Counted from the stretch's first letter, positions 1 to 9,608 are shown. The stretch is DNA of 64,000 nt from Syntrophaceae bacterium UBA6078 (GCA_002428735.1 DIXO01000003.1:1-64000), one strand, 5' to 3'. The notes: generated by a model from the sequence alone, not told the origin. Numbers and translations: made by a program.

Positions 1-166
1 GACAGTTCTATTTGCTCTTGACAGCGCATTCTCAATAAAAATTGCTTCTTCGTGCCAAAAGCGATCACAGACGGGTTCTGGTCTGAAGAGCACGGTATGC
101 TTGCGTTACGGTTGTTGACCGGTTATCAAACATACCGGATGTGAGAAGACTGAGCCGCGGAACTGT

Positions 167-454
167 TCATTTTTTAAAAAGCGAGTCCAGCTTTCTTCTC
201 GAGTCAGGGGTTATCGATGCCATCCTACCGCTGGAGGAAGAGGGATTGAATTCAAAGTAATCGCAGAAATTACTCCGATCCTTTTCCACAACCCGCTCCG
301 CCTGCGGTTCGCGACAGTCGTTATACGACCCAGGGTCATAAAATCGGCAGTTGAGACAGACGTGCAAATCGCCCCTGCAGGAAGAGCAAACATCCCTTCT
401 CCCCACGGTTGCCTCTCTGTTCAGTTCTTTCCAGCATTGGTGACACACTCTCAT
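167..454 (-). CDS. small Cys-rich (zinc-ribbon-like) protein
   Basis: A 95-residue protein of unknown function. Nine cysteines lie in its first two thirds. They include a CxxC pair near residue 4, CSSC near residue 23 and CLNC near residue 33, so it probably binds zinc or another metal. The C-terminal third is Ser/Lys/Arg-rich with no recognisable fold. The ATG start has a GAGGG ribosome site about nine bases upstream. A good sigma70 promoter lies upstream at 546-575. It stands alone and diverges from the GalT-like gene. I recall similar small proteins in syntrophic Desulfobacterota but cannot name a function. Confidence 0.6.
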   Translation of the reverse strand: MRVCHQCWKELNREATVGRRDVCSSCRGDLHVCLNCRFYDPGSYNDCREPQAERVVEKDRSNFCDYFEFNPSSSSGRMASITPDSRRKLDSLFKK

Positions 455-545
455 TGATTTTGCCCTCGCCGGTTATGAAGAGGCATAAGAAGCCATACGT
501 CCCGTGGAGCTTTTTCCTGAAGCATGCGCCCGCGAAACATGGCTG

Positions 546-575
546 TTTATAATCCCGCTTGGAATGATCTGTCAA
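546..575 (-). promoter_or_regulatory. sigma70 promoter for the Cys-rich protein
   Basis: On the minus strand a perfect -35 TTGACA (570-575) is followed after 18 bp by TATAAA (546-551). The likely transcript starts about 85 bases before the ATG at 454. Confidence 0.5.
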
Positions 576-690
576 TACCATCTCGAAAACGTCCGTCGAA
601 AAGATAAGCCCCTGGAAACAAACCGATATATCTCTTGTTGTAGCAATGTAACTCTTTTATGTGCTATATGCCCTTCGTGGAGGTTCGGTT

Positions 691-1716
691 ATGTCGATAG
701 ATTTTAAAGTAAAGATGGTGAGTGCCAGGTTTCTTGATCCCAGTGATGGCTTTACAGAAAAGAAAGTGGACCTGGAATATCGAACTGATCCGCTGACCGG
801 AGACTTTGGACTGGTGAGGGATCGGCGATTTACTAACCCTCCCAAACCTGATTTGACGGCGCTCATAGAAAAATCACGCCGAAATTGTCCTTTTTGCCCC
901 GGCAAACTGGAAGAAATCACGCCCCGGTTTATCCCTGCATTCAGGAAAGAAGGGCACATAAAAATCGGAGAGGCAACCGTTTTTCCTAATCTCTTTCCCA
1001 CGAGCGAGTACGGTGCCGTAACGGTTATCTCCAGGCAGCATCATGTCCCCCTCTCTGAATTCACGACACCCCTGTTAACGGACGCATTTCTTGCCAGCCG
1101 GGAATATCTGAAAACCGCTGCCGCCTACGATTGCCGGGCGCACTATTGCGGTGTCATGTGGAATTATTTCCCTCCCGCCAACTCCAGCCAGGTCCATCCG
1201 CACCTGCAGCCCTTTGCCGGGCCCTTTCCCCTGTCATATCACAAAAAGTTACTGGCCGGCTCAAAACGGTATCTCCGGGAAAAAAGAGCGAACTTTTGGC
1301 AGGAACTCATACGGGATGAAAAGAAACGGGGAACGAGATACATCGGTGAGATTGGCCGTACGGCCTGGCTTGCCAGCTACGTCCCGCGATCCTTCCAGAT
1401 GGATGTTCGGGCTGTGTTTCAGAAGAGAAACACGATCATGTCATTATCAGACGATGATCTGTGTGATCTGGTGGAAGGATTAACCCGCGTCTTCAAGTAT
1501 ATGGATGAGCAGAACTATTACAGCTTTAACCTGTTTCTCTACTCCGGATTACCGGGCGATGACAGTTTTTGGACCCAGGCCAGAATCATTCAGCGAGGTC
1601 CGTTGCCCTTTGTAGATATCTCCGATGGTGCCAATGCGACACTCCTGGGGGATACGCATATGACCATTAGAAGCCCTGAGTACATTTGCGAAGGATTACG
1701 CCCGTATTTCTCATGA
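691..1716 (+). CDS. galactose-1-phosphate uridylyltransferase-like (GalT/HIT superfamily) protein
   Basis: A 341-residue GalT-like nucleotidyltransferase of the HIT superfamily. Near residue 67 there is a CPFCPG segment of the kind that binds zinc in GalT. Near residue 170 an H-x-H-x-Q motif (HPHLQP) carries the expected nucleophilic His. GalT enzymes move UMP between UDP-glucose and galactose-1-phosphate; some relatives use other sugar phosphates or ADP. I chose the ATG at 691 because a GGAGG lies seven bases upstream; an in-frame GTG at 661 has no such site. No other sugar-metabolism gene is nearby, so the substrate is open. Confidence 0.7.
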   Translation: MSIDFKVKMVSARFLDPSDGFTEKKVDLEYRTDPLTGDFGLVRDRRFTNPPKPDLTALIEKSRRNCPFCPGKLEEITPRFIPAFRKEGHIKIGEATVFPNLFPTSEYGAVTVISRQHHVPLSEFTTPLLTDAFLASREYLKTAAAYDCRAHYCGVMWNYFPPANSSQVHPHLQPFAGPFPLSYHKKLLAGSKRYLREKRANFWQELIRDEKKRGTRYIGEIGRTAWLASYVPRSFQMDVRAVFQKRNTIMSLSDDDLCDLVEGLTRVFKYMDEQNYYSFNLFLYSGLPGDDSFWTQARIIQRGPLPFVDISDGANATLLGDTHMTIRSPEYICEGLRPYFS

Positions 1717-1830
1717 TCTATCAGGCCGAGACAGAGAAACCCATCGAAGATAGGATAACGAAATCACTTCCATGGCTTTCACTCTCGGAACGCTTCACTG
1801 AAGGATTTGAGGATAGCGTGCATATGGCAT

Positions 1831-2811
1831 TCACGCCAGTGAGTAGGTTATCTTTCCATTGTGGCTTTTGCTCCGCACCTTCCCCTGTTTTTCCAGATGT
1901 GTGACATGCGCCATGGTTTCTCCAAAAGCGAACCACTTCTGCTGAGCCGGAAACTCTTCCCATGTCTTGGCGGTGATATCCCAACTGATATGGGGAGCGA
2001 TCTGGAGAATGTTTTTTTCCCCATCACCGAGGGCAACCAGCACTTCATTCAGCCGGGCACGGTGATGGTCCTGCAGCTCTTTCACCCTTCCGCGGAGGTC
2101 ATGGACCAGGCGGCGATGTCCTGTGAGCACGAGTTCGACATCCAAGGTTTTTACCTTCTCAAGACTCGCCAGATACTCTCCCAGAGAGTCTTCCATCTCC
2201 AGCCAGTTGGTGATATTGGGCGTAATATCAAAGAGAATATGGTCGCCCGCAACCAGGATTTTTTTGTCGGCTTCGTACAGACTCGTGTGGCCGGGCGAAT
2301 GTCCGGGGGTCGCCACGCATCGGAAGTGGAAATCGCCAACCTCTATCATGTCTCCATCATTAACAACGGTAAAATCAATCCTCCGGTTTGCGCTATATTT
2401 ATGTGCCGGGTGTCTTTTCATGGATGCCCGCGCGCCTTCAGCGTCAAAGCCATGAGAGATATAAAGTTCCACCATCTTCTCCCAGTGGTTCTCCCCGGCT
2501 AAATGGGTATAGAGACGCTGAGCCTCACACTCATTGAAGTAAACGGTAGATTTTTCAGAGGCAATCGTGCCGACAAGCCCCATGTGGTCCACATGAAGAT
2601 GGGTAATGAAAAAATCGGTTTTGTTCAGATCAACCCCGAGCGTTTGAAGCGCTGTGTTCATTGCGTTCAGGCATTCTTCGCGATTAAAGCCCGTATCGAT
2701 GATCAGGAAACGGTCTTTCCCCTTAACGATATAGCTGTTCAGCCACTTAAGCGGACTTTTTGGGAGCGGAATTTCCGCACGGTACAGATTGGGAAGAATT
2801 TCTTCAATCAT
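1831..2811 (-). CDS. MBL-fold metallo-hydrolase
   Basis: A metallo-beta-lactamase-fold hydrolase of 326 residues. The metal-binding signature THLHVDH lies near residue 80. Later ligands are visible in GHSPGHT, the Asp of AGDHI and the His of TGHR. The last ~80 residues look like the winged C-terminal part seen in the lactamase-B/glyoxalase-II-like group, which hydrolyses thioesters or related bonds. The start is placed at the internal ATG (2811), about 11 bases after a GGAGG; a TTG eight codons earlier overlaps that site. The gene converges on the GalT-like gene with a 114-base gap. Substrate unknown. Confidence 0.75.
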   Translation of the reverse strand: MIEEILPNLYRAEIPLPKSPLKWLNSYIVKGKDRFLIIDTGFNREECLNAMNTALQTLGVDLNKTDFFITHLHVDHMGLVGTIASEKSTVYFNECEAQRLYTHLAGENHWEKMVELYISHGFDAEGARASMKRHPAHKYSANRRIDFTVVNDGDMIEVGDFHFRCVATPGHSPGHTSLYEADKKILVAGDHILFDITPNITNWLEMEDSLGEYLASLEKVKTLDVELVLTGHRRLVHDLRGRVKELQDHHRARLNEVLVALGDGEKNILQIAPHISWDITAKTWEEFPAQQKWFAFGETMAHVTHLEKQGKVRSKSHNGKITYSLA

Positions 2812-3220
2812 GCCATTATCAACCTCCGTGAGCAAAGGTAATCCTGCATCATTTTACGCGTCCACTCATATGCGATATTGCGGTTTAGTGCAAGGACAGG
2901 GTGGAAATCCGATTCATCCCATGAAACCAAGGAGGGCTGAGGGATCCGCAGTCGATCAGGATGTTGATCGCGTCAGCATCGCCTCGCGCCGCCCCGACTC
3001 AATCACGGCGATGGTCCCATAAGTTGCGGGAAGGTTTGACGTACTCTGCAAACACACAAATGACCAAGTATCTTAGTCAACCCTATATTTCACAGCGAGC
3101 GGCCTTGCGATCTCGAAGGCTGAATATGTCGCCAATTGGATCTGATTCACCGATTGCGTGATCGGCGAAACGGCAGCGAATGAAGAAGTCTTGAAAATGT
3201 AAATGATTTTAGCTTATCTC
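2812..3220. other. intergenic region left of the IS element
   Basis: No convincing gene. Short open frames at 2789-3022 and 2961-3161 lack ribosome sites and resemble no family I know. The stretch may be a remnant of earlier insertions next to the IS4 element. Confidence 0.4.
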
Positions 3221-3237
3221 CTCAACTTTCGGGATTA
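3221..3237 (+). repeat. left terminal inverted repeat of the IS4 element
   Basis: Seventeen bases that match the right end (4720-4736) perfectly in inverted orientation. Confidence 0.8.
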
Positions 3238-4629
3238 GATTTTATTAGCCATGATTTTGTTCTTTGACAGATTGACATAATACAGGGCAGCTTTCATTAT
3301 CAGATCGAAGAAGGTTTGAGCTGTTTCTTCACAGAAAGCACCCATTGCGCGAAGGTGGTCAACTGCCAGAGTAAGGATTTGGTATAATGCTTCGATGAAC
3401 GATATGTCGCTGAGTTCATCACAACAGGCATAGAACAGATCACCGAAGGTTCGATGATCCGTTTTCATGCGACACTGATACGCGAAAAACTGGTAGCGCA
3501 TGAACACGATACTTATATGAGCGATGATGGCATCATAGTCACGGCACTGGATCTCTTTTGCCAACTTCAGGTGTTGCTTGGCCATTTTGAAGAACACTTC
3601 GATATCCCACCGCTTGCCGTAGATCCTGACGATATCTTCGTCAGGAAGGTGGATATCGGTGGAAAGGAGCGCAAACCAATCTTTTTTACGACGATCGCGG
3701 ACAAAAACCACCTTGGCCATATGTTCGTCTTTGAGCGTGACGAGAACACCGGCCAGGATATTTGCCCTGCCTCGGCGTTTTTTCAGGTGGCGATAGATGG
3801 TCATCAGGTCACGGCGGCGCCCCTCAAAACCATAGAGGACTTTCGGTGTCTTTTTTACCATGCAGATAACCGGCAGATGCTGACTGATGTCTACAATGGT
3901 TGCCGGCATACCGAACCAACTGTCCATAAGGACAGAGCGAGCGTCGATACCCGCAGCACGTACCCGTTTGACCATATCCGCAAGGAGAGCCGTGCTCTTC
4001 GTTGTGGTCTCTTGGCGTCGCTTGTAGGCACAACAGCGTTTATCCACGATCTTGGTTTCTTCACAAAATCGTTTGGTGGTATCGGTCGATGACAACAGGG
4101 CAAAATCCAAAGGGAGGCAGCTGATACATCGGACCAGCAGAGGGTGAGCATGCGGAAGCCCCTGATAAAACGGTCGGTGATGTGATCTTTGACCCGACTG
4201 AGCAGCTCAACCATCGTGGACCGAGACCGATCGTCGGTGCTGTCATCGATGATCAGGACCGATTCCCTCTCATCGTTAAAAAGCGGTAAAGTCGGATGCC
4301 GATGATCAGGAGAAACGACGTCAGTTGGAGCGAGGCCCCTTCAGTAGATCATAGGCTGCATTCTTTCCGAAGGGGGCATTGTCATTGATAACGATACCCC
4401 GGAAAATGTTTTTTCCGAAGAAAAGTAAAGAAAATATAGGTTTTATCAAAGAGCGAACGCTGTATCTGTGCCGTTTACGGATGCCGCAGCAGTGCAGTAT
4501 CGTTGAAATATGGAAATGGTCAAAAAAGTCATCACTCTTGTCGGAAACGGAAACATCAGCTTGTATTTGGGAGGCGAGCTTGGTATGGTTTGTAAGAGCC
4601 CTTTCCTTTTGATATTGTTTTTTTTTCAA
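3235..4629 (-). pseudogene. IS4-family transposase, frameshifted
   Basis: A DDE transposase that would be about 465 residues if whole. The N-terminus reads from 4629 to a TGA at 4321-4323 where a Trp codon is expected (after KGPRSN). Two one-base losses follow near 4305 and 4276. The frame then runs through ESVLIIDDST, which holds the first catalytic Asp, and MVELLSRVKDH. A third one-base loss near 4119 separates WSD from LPLDFALLSS. The remaining 291 codons (4110-3235) are intact, with VLMDSWF (second Asp) and the Y-x2-RW-x-IE-x-FFK motif carrying the catalytic Glu. The protein cannot be made in full. Confidence 0.85.
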
Positions 4630-4719
4630 GCAAATTCACTATAAATCAAAAGACCGGGCTCTTCAAGTATTATGTGCGATTATCTCAACATGTTAAACCA
4701 TATCACACTTCACAGTTGT

Positions 4720-4736
4720 TAATCCCGAAAGTTGAG
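4720..4736 (-). repeat. right terminal inverted repeat of the IS4 element
   Basis: Perfect inverted copy of 3221-3237, located just upstream of the transposase N-terminus. Confidence 0.8.
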
Positions 4737-5166
4737 TAATCTCAAAAATGTTGTTAAAACCGCTTAGAAAACAACCTCTTTCTTGAATTCGCCTTCTAAG
4801 CCCTAAACATGTAGATATTTCTTGACAAACTGCATCCGCATCCGTCATGGTCATTTTGGCGTGGGTAATACTTACGTCAACGTGTCAGTGGAAGAGGCAC
4901 TAGGCAAGAGAACCTAAAATGAACATTCTTTGTAAACACCAGTTTGGAAGAATAGAAGTGGTTTTGGATAATGCATATTTTTATTATATGCCATCGCCAA
5001 ATCCTACTCAATTACCTTCAAAAAATGTGGTGGATTTATACCACTCGATGAGTTTTTGTGAACTTCGAGGTCAGTCTGTCAAGATCCTGGCCTTTGACTA
5101 AAAGTTCCCCGCGAGACGCTACGGGGTATGACATCAATATAAACCAATAGAAAAGGAGATAGTCTT
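4737..5166. other. AT-rich intergenic region between the IS and the beta-oxidation gene
   Basis: This holds one 60-codon open frame (4919-5101, plus strand) with no recognisable family and no good ribosome site, so I do not call it a gene. A short inverted repeat, CCCCG (5107-5111) with CGGGG (5122-5126), lies 40 bases before the next start and may be part of its promoter or operator. Confidence 0.35.
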
Positions 5167-7248
5167 ATGAACACAGTTGTCACGTACTCAAAAAAGGGTA
5201 CGATTGGTTTGATCACCGTCAATAATCCCCCGGTAAACGCCCTTTCCCAGGCCGTTCGCGCCGGGCTCCAATCCGGTGTGGAGCAGGGACTCGCAGATAA
5301 AGGCGTGGAAGCAATGGTTATCCTGTGCGAGGGAAGGACTTTCATGGCAGGTGCCGATATTCGGGAATTTGGGAAGCCGCCTCTGCCGCCGGCGCTCCCC
5401 GATGTAGTTTATTTTATGGAAGATTCTCCAAAACCGATGATCGCTGCGATCCACGGCACTGCATTGGGTGGCGGTCTTGAAGTAGCGTTAGGCTGCCATT
5501 TCCGCATTGCCGTGCCCACGGCGAAAGTCGGACTGCCGGAAGTGAAACTGGGGCTCCTTCCCGGCGCTGGCGGTACCCAGCGTCTGCCACGCATTGCCGG
5601 TGTAAAGGCTGCCTTGGACATGATCGTCTCCGGTGATCCCATCCCGGCAAAAAAAGCCAAAGAACTCGGCATTATCGATGAAATAGTCGAGGGGGATCTG
5701 AAAGCTGCGGCGCTGGCTTTTGCAAAACGAGTTGTTGCGGAAAAAAGACCGATCCGAAAGGTTCGCGAGATGGTTGCCGCAGTAGACAATCCGACCCAGT
5801 TTGAAGATTATTCCAAGGACATTGCAAAAAAGCGGCGCGGGTTCATTGCTCCATTCAAGTGTATAGAGGCGGTGCGTGCGTCGGTTGATCTTCCGTTCAG
5901 CGAAGGGATGACGCGCGAGCGAGAGATCTTTACGGAACTTCGTGAGGGTTCACAGTCCAAAGCTCAGAGACATGTTTTCTTCGCTGAGCGAGAGGTTGTC
6001 AAGATTCCGGGATTACCCGAGAACACGCCGATCCGTGACATCAAAACCGTTGGCGTTCTGGGCGCCGGGACAATGGGTGGCGGTATTGCCATGGCCTTTG
6101 CCAACGCGGGCATACCTGTTCGGCTCCTTGATGTGAAGCAGGAATTTATTGATCGGGGACTCGGCGTGATCCAGAAAAATTATGCGAATACAGTTGCTAA
6201 GGGTAGGCTTAAACAGGAAGTTATGGATCAGCGCATGTCTCTTATCAAACCGACCCTTTCTTATGACGATCTTAAAGACGGGGACCTGGTAATCGAGGCT
6301 GTTTTCGAGGAGATGGGGGTTAAAAAGGAAGTCTTCGGGAAGTTGGATACAGTCTGCAAACCCGGTGCAATCCTTGCGTCTAACACATCCTATTTGAATA
6401 TCGATGAAATAGCCACAGCGACGAAACGGCCGCAGGACGTAGTTGGAATGCATTTCTTCAGCCCTGCCAACGTCATGAGACTTTTGGAAAACGTTCGGGG
6501 TGCTAAAACGGCCGATGATGTGAAAGCCACCGTGATGATGATCGGCAAAAAAATCGGGAAAGTGCCGGTCATGGTCGGCGTCTGTGATGGCTTTGTCGGC
6601 AACAGAATGCTCGCGCAGCGAAGCCGGGAGTGCTATTTTATGCTGGAGGAGGGTGCCCTTCCCACGCAGATCGATAAAGTTATTTATGATTTTGGCTTCC
6701 CCATGGGGCCATATGCCATGAGTGATATGGCAGGGCTCGATGTAGGATGGCGTAACCGAAAGGCAAAATTCGATCGTCTTACAAAGCGAGAGCAGGAAAA
6801 CAAAATCCTCGACAAGATCTGCGAGATGGGGCGGTATGGCCAGAAAACTGGGGCTGGTTTCTACAAGTACGATGAAAAACGTAACGCAATGCCGGATCCT
6901 GTCATTGAGGAACTGATTATAAGGCACTCAGAGGAAGTGGGCATTAAACGCCGTCAAATATCCGATCAGGAAATTATTGAACGTGCCATCTACGTAATGA
7001 TTAACGAAGGTTCGAAGATTCTCGAAGAAGGCATCGCTGCACGGCCTCTCGATATCGATGTGGTCTGGATTTACGGATACGGCTTCCCGGTTTATTTAGG
7101 GGGTCCCATGTTTTATGCCGATACCATCGGATTGAAAAAAGTGTATGATGCAATTTTGAAATACAGTGATATGGTGGGTGCCCAATACTGGAAACCGTCA
7201 CCGCTTCTAGAAAAACTGGCCAAAGAGGGAAAAGGATTCTATTCCTGA
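5167..7248 (+). CDS. enoyl-CoA hydratase / 3-hydroxyacyl-CoA dehydrogenase fusion (FadB/FadJ-type)
   Basis: A 693-residue bifunctional beta-oxidation enzyme. Residues ~5-190 form an enoyl-CoA hydratase/isomerase domain with the oxyanion motif HGTALGGGLE and the LPEVKLGLLPGAGGTQRLPR segment that holds a catalytic Glu. Residues ~295-475 form the NAD-binding 3-hydroxyacyl-CoA dehydrogenase domain (GVLGAGTMGGGIA; catalytic His in VGMHFFSPA). The C-terminal dehydrogenase domain follows, with DGFVGNRM. The length fits the peroxisomal/FadB-like family. The start has AAGGAGA upstream. In syntrophs such enzymes work in fatty- or aromatic-acid oxidation, or in reverse. No thiolase or acyl-CoA dehydrogenase is adjacent; a 360-base gap follows. 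Confidence 0.85.
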   Translation: MNTVVTYSKKGTIGLITVNNPPVNALSQAVRAGLQSGVEQGLADKGVEAMVILCEGRTFMAGADIREFGKPPLPPALPDVVYFMEDSPKPMIAAIHGTALGGGLEVALGCHFRIAVPTAKVGLPEVKLGLLPGAGGTQRLPRIAGVKAALDMIVSGDPIPAKKAKELGIIDEIVEGDLKAAALAFAKRVVAEKRPIRKVREMVAAVDNPTQFEDYSKDIAKKRRGFIAPFKCIEAVRASVDLPFSEGMTREREIFTELREGSQSKAQRHVFFAEREVVKIPGLPENTPIRDIKTVGVLGAGTMGGGIAMAFANAGIPVRLLDVKQEFIDRGLGVIQKNYANTVAKGRLKQEVMDQRMSLIKPTLSYDDLKDGDLVIEAVFEEMGVKKEVFGKLDTVCKPGAILASNTSYLNIDEIATATKRPQDVVGMHFFSPANVMRLLENVRGAKTADDVKATVMMIGKKIGKVPVMVGVCDGFVGNRMLAQRSRECYFMLEEGALPTQIDKVIYDFGFPMGPYAMSDMAGLDVGWRNRKAKFDRLTKREQENKILDKICEMGRYGQKTGAGFYKYDEKRNAMPDPVIEELIIRHSEEVGIKRRQISDQEIIERAIYVMINEGSKILEEGIAARPLDIDVVWIYGYGFPVYLGGPMFYADTIGLKKVYDAILKYSDMVGAQYWKPSPLLEKLAKEGKGFYS

Positions 7249-7262
7249 TTATGAATCCCCTG

Positions 7263-7289
7263 ATAAGAATTTGTACATGAAATTCTTAT
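7263..7289 (+). terminator. AT-rich hairpin after the beta-oxidation gene
   Basis: A ten-base inverted repeat ATAAGAATTT / AAATTCTTAT with a 7-base loop, 15 bases past the stop. There is no clear T-run, so it may be an mRNA 3' stabiliser rather than a terminator. Confidence 0.35.
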
Positions 7290-7338
7290 AGGCCAAAATT
7301 GTTACAATGTCAGTGGTGAAATTTTTAGTTGAACTGCG

Positions 7339-7367
7339 CTTGCCCCATTATATGGGGCAAGTTTCAT
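7339..7367 (+). terminator. rho-independent terminator candidate
   Basis: Nine-bp stem CTTGCCCCA / TGGGGCAAG with a 5-base loop, then TTTCATTT. It separates the beta-oxidation gene from the suf genes. Confidence 0.55.
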
Positions 7368-7388
7368 TTATGGGTATCATGATTTTGT

Positions 7389-7418
7389 CTGACAGTTGTG
7401 ATATGGTTTACCCATAAT
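7389..7418 (+). promoter_or_regulatory. sigma70 promoter candidate for sufC
   Basis: CTGACA (7389-7394), 18-bp spacer, CATAAT (7413-7418), each 5/6 to consensus. A TATAAT at 7433-7438 is an alternative -10. The leader to sufC would be about 180 bases. I see no obvious IscR-type site. Confidence 0.4.
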
Positions 7419-7608
7419 GTTGTGCGAACTTGTATAATGAAAGATATCAGAAGGGCTATTGAAGGGGAAACTCGTTTCAAAATTTCGGTTGAAGTTACCA
7501 TGAGATCCAGATCGTCAGCCGCGGTCGAATTCATACAACCCGTTTTATTTTTTGCCGGAGAGTCGGGATGGCGCACGATAGATTGAGTGGAATAAAGGAG
7601 CGGAAATC

Positions 7609-8409
7609 ATGTTACTGATAGAAGACCTGCAGGTAAAGCTGGGAAACAAGAAGATCCTCAGAAACGTGGATCTGGAGATCCTCCCGGGAGAAACCCACAT
7701 ACTGTTCGGCCCGAACGGATCGGGAAAAACCTCTCTTTTGATGACGATCATGGGGTACCCTCAATACAAGGTAACCGGTGGAAAGATCATGTTCAAGGGA
7801 GAAGACATCACGTACATGACGATCGATGAACGGGCGCGGCTCGGGATCGGGATGTCGTATCAGCGGCCACCCAGTATACAGGGGCTGAAGACACGGCGGA
7901 TGATCGAAGCATGCTCACACGACCATATCGATGTCGATGCCCTTGCCGGGAAGGTCAACTTCACGGATTTTCTTGATCGAGATATCAATGTAGGTTTCTC
8001 AGGCGGGGAGATCAAGCGGTCAGAACTCTTGCAGTTGATGGCTCAGGATGCCGATCTCGTGCTCTTCGACGAACCTGAATCCGGCGTTGATCTTGAGAAT
8101 ATCTCACTCATAGGAAACACGATCAACGCTCTCTTGGAGCGGAGGCCCGATGATGAACCGTGTAAAGCTGCAAAACAATGCGAAACAGTAAATGTGCCGA
8201 CACCCTTCAAGACGGTGAAAAAAATTGTTGAAAGCCGGTCCAAAATGGGGCTGATAATCACCCACACGGGTTTTATCCTGGACTATGTGACGGCTGATAA
8301 AGGGCTGGTTCTCTATAACGGCGTAGTGGCGGGGAAGGGCCACCCGCTGGAAATATTCAAGCAGATCCGTAAGGTGGGATACAGGGAGTGTGCACGATGC
8401 GCAGCTTAG
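7609..8409 (+). CDS. sufC: SufC-type Fe-S assembly ABC ATPase
   Basis: A 266-residue soluble ABC ATPase. Walker A GPNGSGKT lies at residues 34-41. A SufC-like Q-loop region (MSYQRPPSIQG) follows, then the signature FSGGE and Walker B LVLFDEPESGVD. The Asp/Glu-rich SGVDLENI stretch is typical of SufC rather than transport ATPases. In the SUF system SufC drives conformational change of the SufB/D scaffold to build Fe-S clusters. The 13-base overlap with the SufB/D-type gene shows a two-gene operon. The region near residues 180-205 is an extended linker with two cysteines. Confidence 0.85.
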   Translation: MLLIEDLQVKLGNKKILRNVDLEILPGETHILFGPNGSGKTSLLMTIMGYPQYKVTGGKIMFKGEDITYMTIDERARLGIGMSYQRPPSIQGLKTRRMIEACSHDHIDVDALAGKVNFTDFLDRDINVGFSGGEIKRSELLQLMAQDADLVLFDEPESGVDLENISLIGNTINALLERRPDDEPCKAAKQCETVNVPTPFKTVKKIVESRSKMGLIITHTGFILDYVTADKGLVLYNGVVAGKGHPLEIFKQIRKVGYRECARCAA

Positions 8410-9608
8410 ACGACAAGGCCCGCGAGGCGAAAGGTAAAAAGGCGGCGATCGGACCGGACATCGATCTGGATGCTTATTCTCTGGAATCCCCCGCGCATGG
8501 CGAGTTGAAAGACTTGCAGGTGCTTCCCGCAGCTGACAGGGAGAAGATGGCCCTTGCCGGATTGGACATCAGCGAGGGGGAACGCGCCGGTACGTATATT
8601 CAGAAAGATGCCTTCCCCATCCACTCGGGTTCTCATCAGGACGGCCTGGAGATTATTCCCATCAAGAAAGCGCTGGCGGAGATGGACTGGATACAGGAGT
8701 ATTACTGGAAGCTGGCCTCCGTGGATGCGGACAAATACACGGCACGCGCCCGTCTCGATCTGCAGAACGGCTACGTGATCCGGGCGCTTCCGGGTAAAAA
8801 GATCACCCTCCCGGCGCAGGCATGTCTCTACCTTGAAAAGGAAGGGTTCAACCAGAATGTGCACAATATCATTATCGCCGAGGAAGATTCGGAACTGCAC
8901 ATCATCTCCGGGTGTGCCAGCGCCTCGCATGTGACGCGGGGACTCCACGTGGGGATCACTGAATATTACGTGAAGAAAAACGCCACACTGAGTTTCTCCA
9001 TGATTCACCACTGGGCCGAGGACGTGGTGGTACGGCCCCGGTCAGTCGGGATAGTCGAAAAGGGGGGCCTCTTCCTCAGCAATTATATCTCCATGAAACC
9101 GGTCAAGTCCGTCCAGTCCTACCCGACGATCTATCTTGTGGGGAAAGGGGCCGTGGCCCGTTCCTACAGCCTCCTTGTGGGGAGTCCCGGTTCGGAGCTG
9201 GATGTGGGTGGGCGGATCTACCTCAAGGCAAAGGACACGCGCGCTGAGATCATCTCGCGGGCCATTACCAACGGAGGAAATATTATCTCCCGCGGAGATA
9301 TCGTTGGTGAGGTGCCGGGAGTGCGGGGACATTTGGAATGTCACGGCCTCATCCTGAATGGGGGGGTCATGCATGCAATCCCCGAACTGAAGGGGATGGT
9401 TGACGGCGTCGAACTGTCGCATGAGGCCGCGGTTGGCAAGATAGCGCAGGAAGAGATCCTCTACCTCATGTCACGCGGCATGACGGAGGAGAAGGCAGCC
9501 GCAACAATCGTGCGAGGGTTTTTGAGCGTGGACATCCCCGGCCTCCCCGCGCCGCTCCAGGCTGAGATTGATCGCGCGGTTGATCTGAGCCAGAAAGAAA
9601 TGATGTAA
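8397..9608 (+). CDS. SufB/SufD-family Fe-S scaffold protein (single copy, SmsB-like)
   Basis: A 403-residue SufB/D-family beta-helix protein. The C-terminal half has the family signature: a Cys in GHLECHGLILN near residue 310, the position of the functional SufB Cys, and VELSHEAAVGKI near residue 340. The ATG at 8397 has AGGGAG eight bases upstream, and the gene overlaps sufC by 13 bases. Only one SufB/D paralogue is present, with no sufS, sufU or sufE beside it. This matches the reduced SufBC (SMS) systems described in archaea and anaerobes, where SufB alone with SufC is the scaffold. I infer it acts as the scaffold itself. Confidence 0.8.
   Translation: MRSLDDKAREAKGKKAAIGPDIDLDAYSLESPAHGELKDLQVLPAADREKMALAGLDISEGERAGTYIQKDAFPIHSGSHQDGLEIIPIKKALAEMDWIQEYYWKLASVDADKYTARARLDLQNGYVIRALPGKKITLPAQACLYLEKEGFNQNVHNIIIAEEDSELHIISGCASASHVTRGLHVGITEYYVKKNATLSFSMIHHWAEDVVVRPRSVGIVEKGGLFLSNYISMKPVKSVQSYPTIYLVGKGAVARSYSLLVGSPGSELDVGGRIYLKAKDTRAEIISRAITNGGNIISRGDIVGEVPGVRGHLECHGLILNGGVMHAIPELKGMVDGVELSHEAAVGKIAQEEILYLMSRGMTEEKAAATIVRGFLSVDIPGLPAPLQAEIDRAVDLSQKEMM

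Larger units (their letters stand above)
3221..4736 (-). mobile_element. decayed IS4-family insertion sequence
   Basis: About 1516 bp bounded by perfect 17-bp terminal inverted repeats: CTCAACTTTCGGGATTA at 3221-3237 and its complement at 4720-4736. Imperfect 7-base flanks, TTATCTC (3214-3220) and TAATCTC (4737-4743), could be an eroded target duplication. The single transposase gene fills the element on the minus strand but is broken by at least four lesions. The ends are intact, so a related transposase acting in trans could still move it. Confidence 0.8.
7249..7608. other. intergenic region before sufC
   Basis: No gene supported. It contains the two hairpins at 7263-7289 and 7339-7367 and the promoter candidate at 7389-7418. 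A 62-codon open frame (7398-7586) overlaps the promoter and is unlike any family I know. Confidence 0.5.

Noticed and set aside
4919..5101. 60-codon open frame between the IS element and the beta-oxidation gene
   Set aside because: No ribosome site, no known family and AT-rich composition; it could be a remnant.
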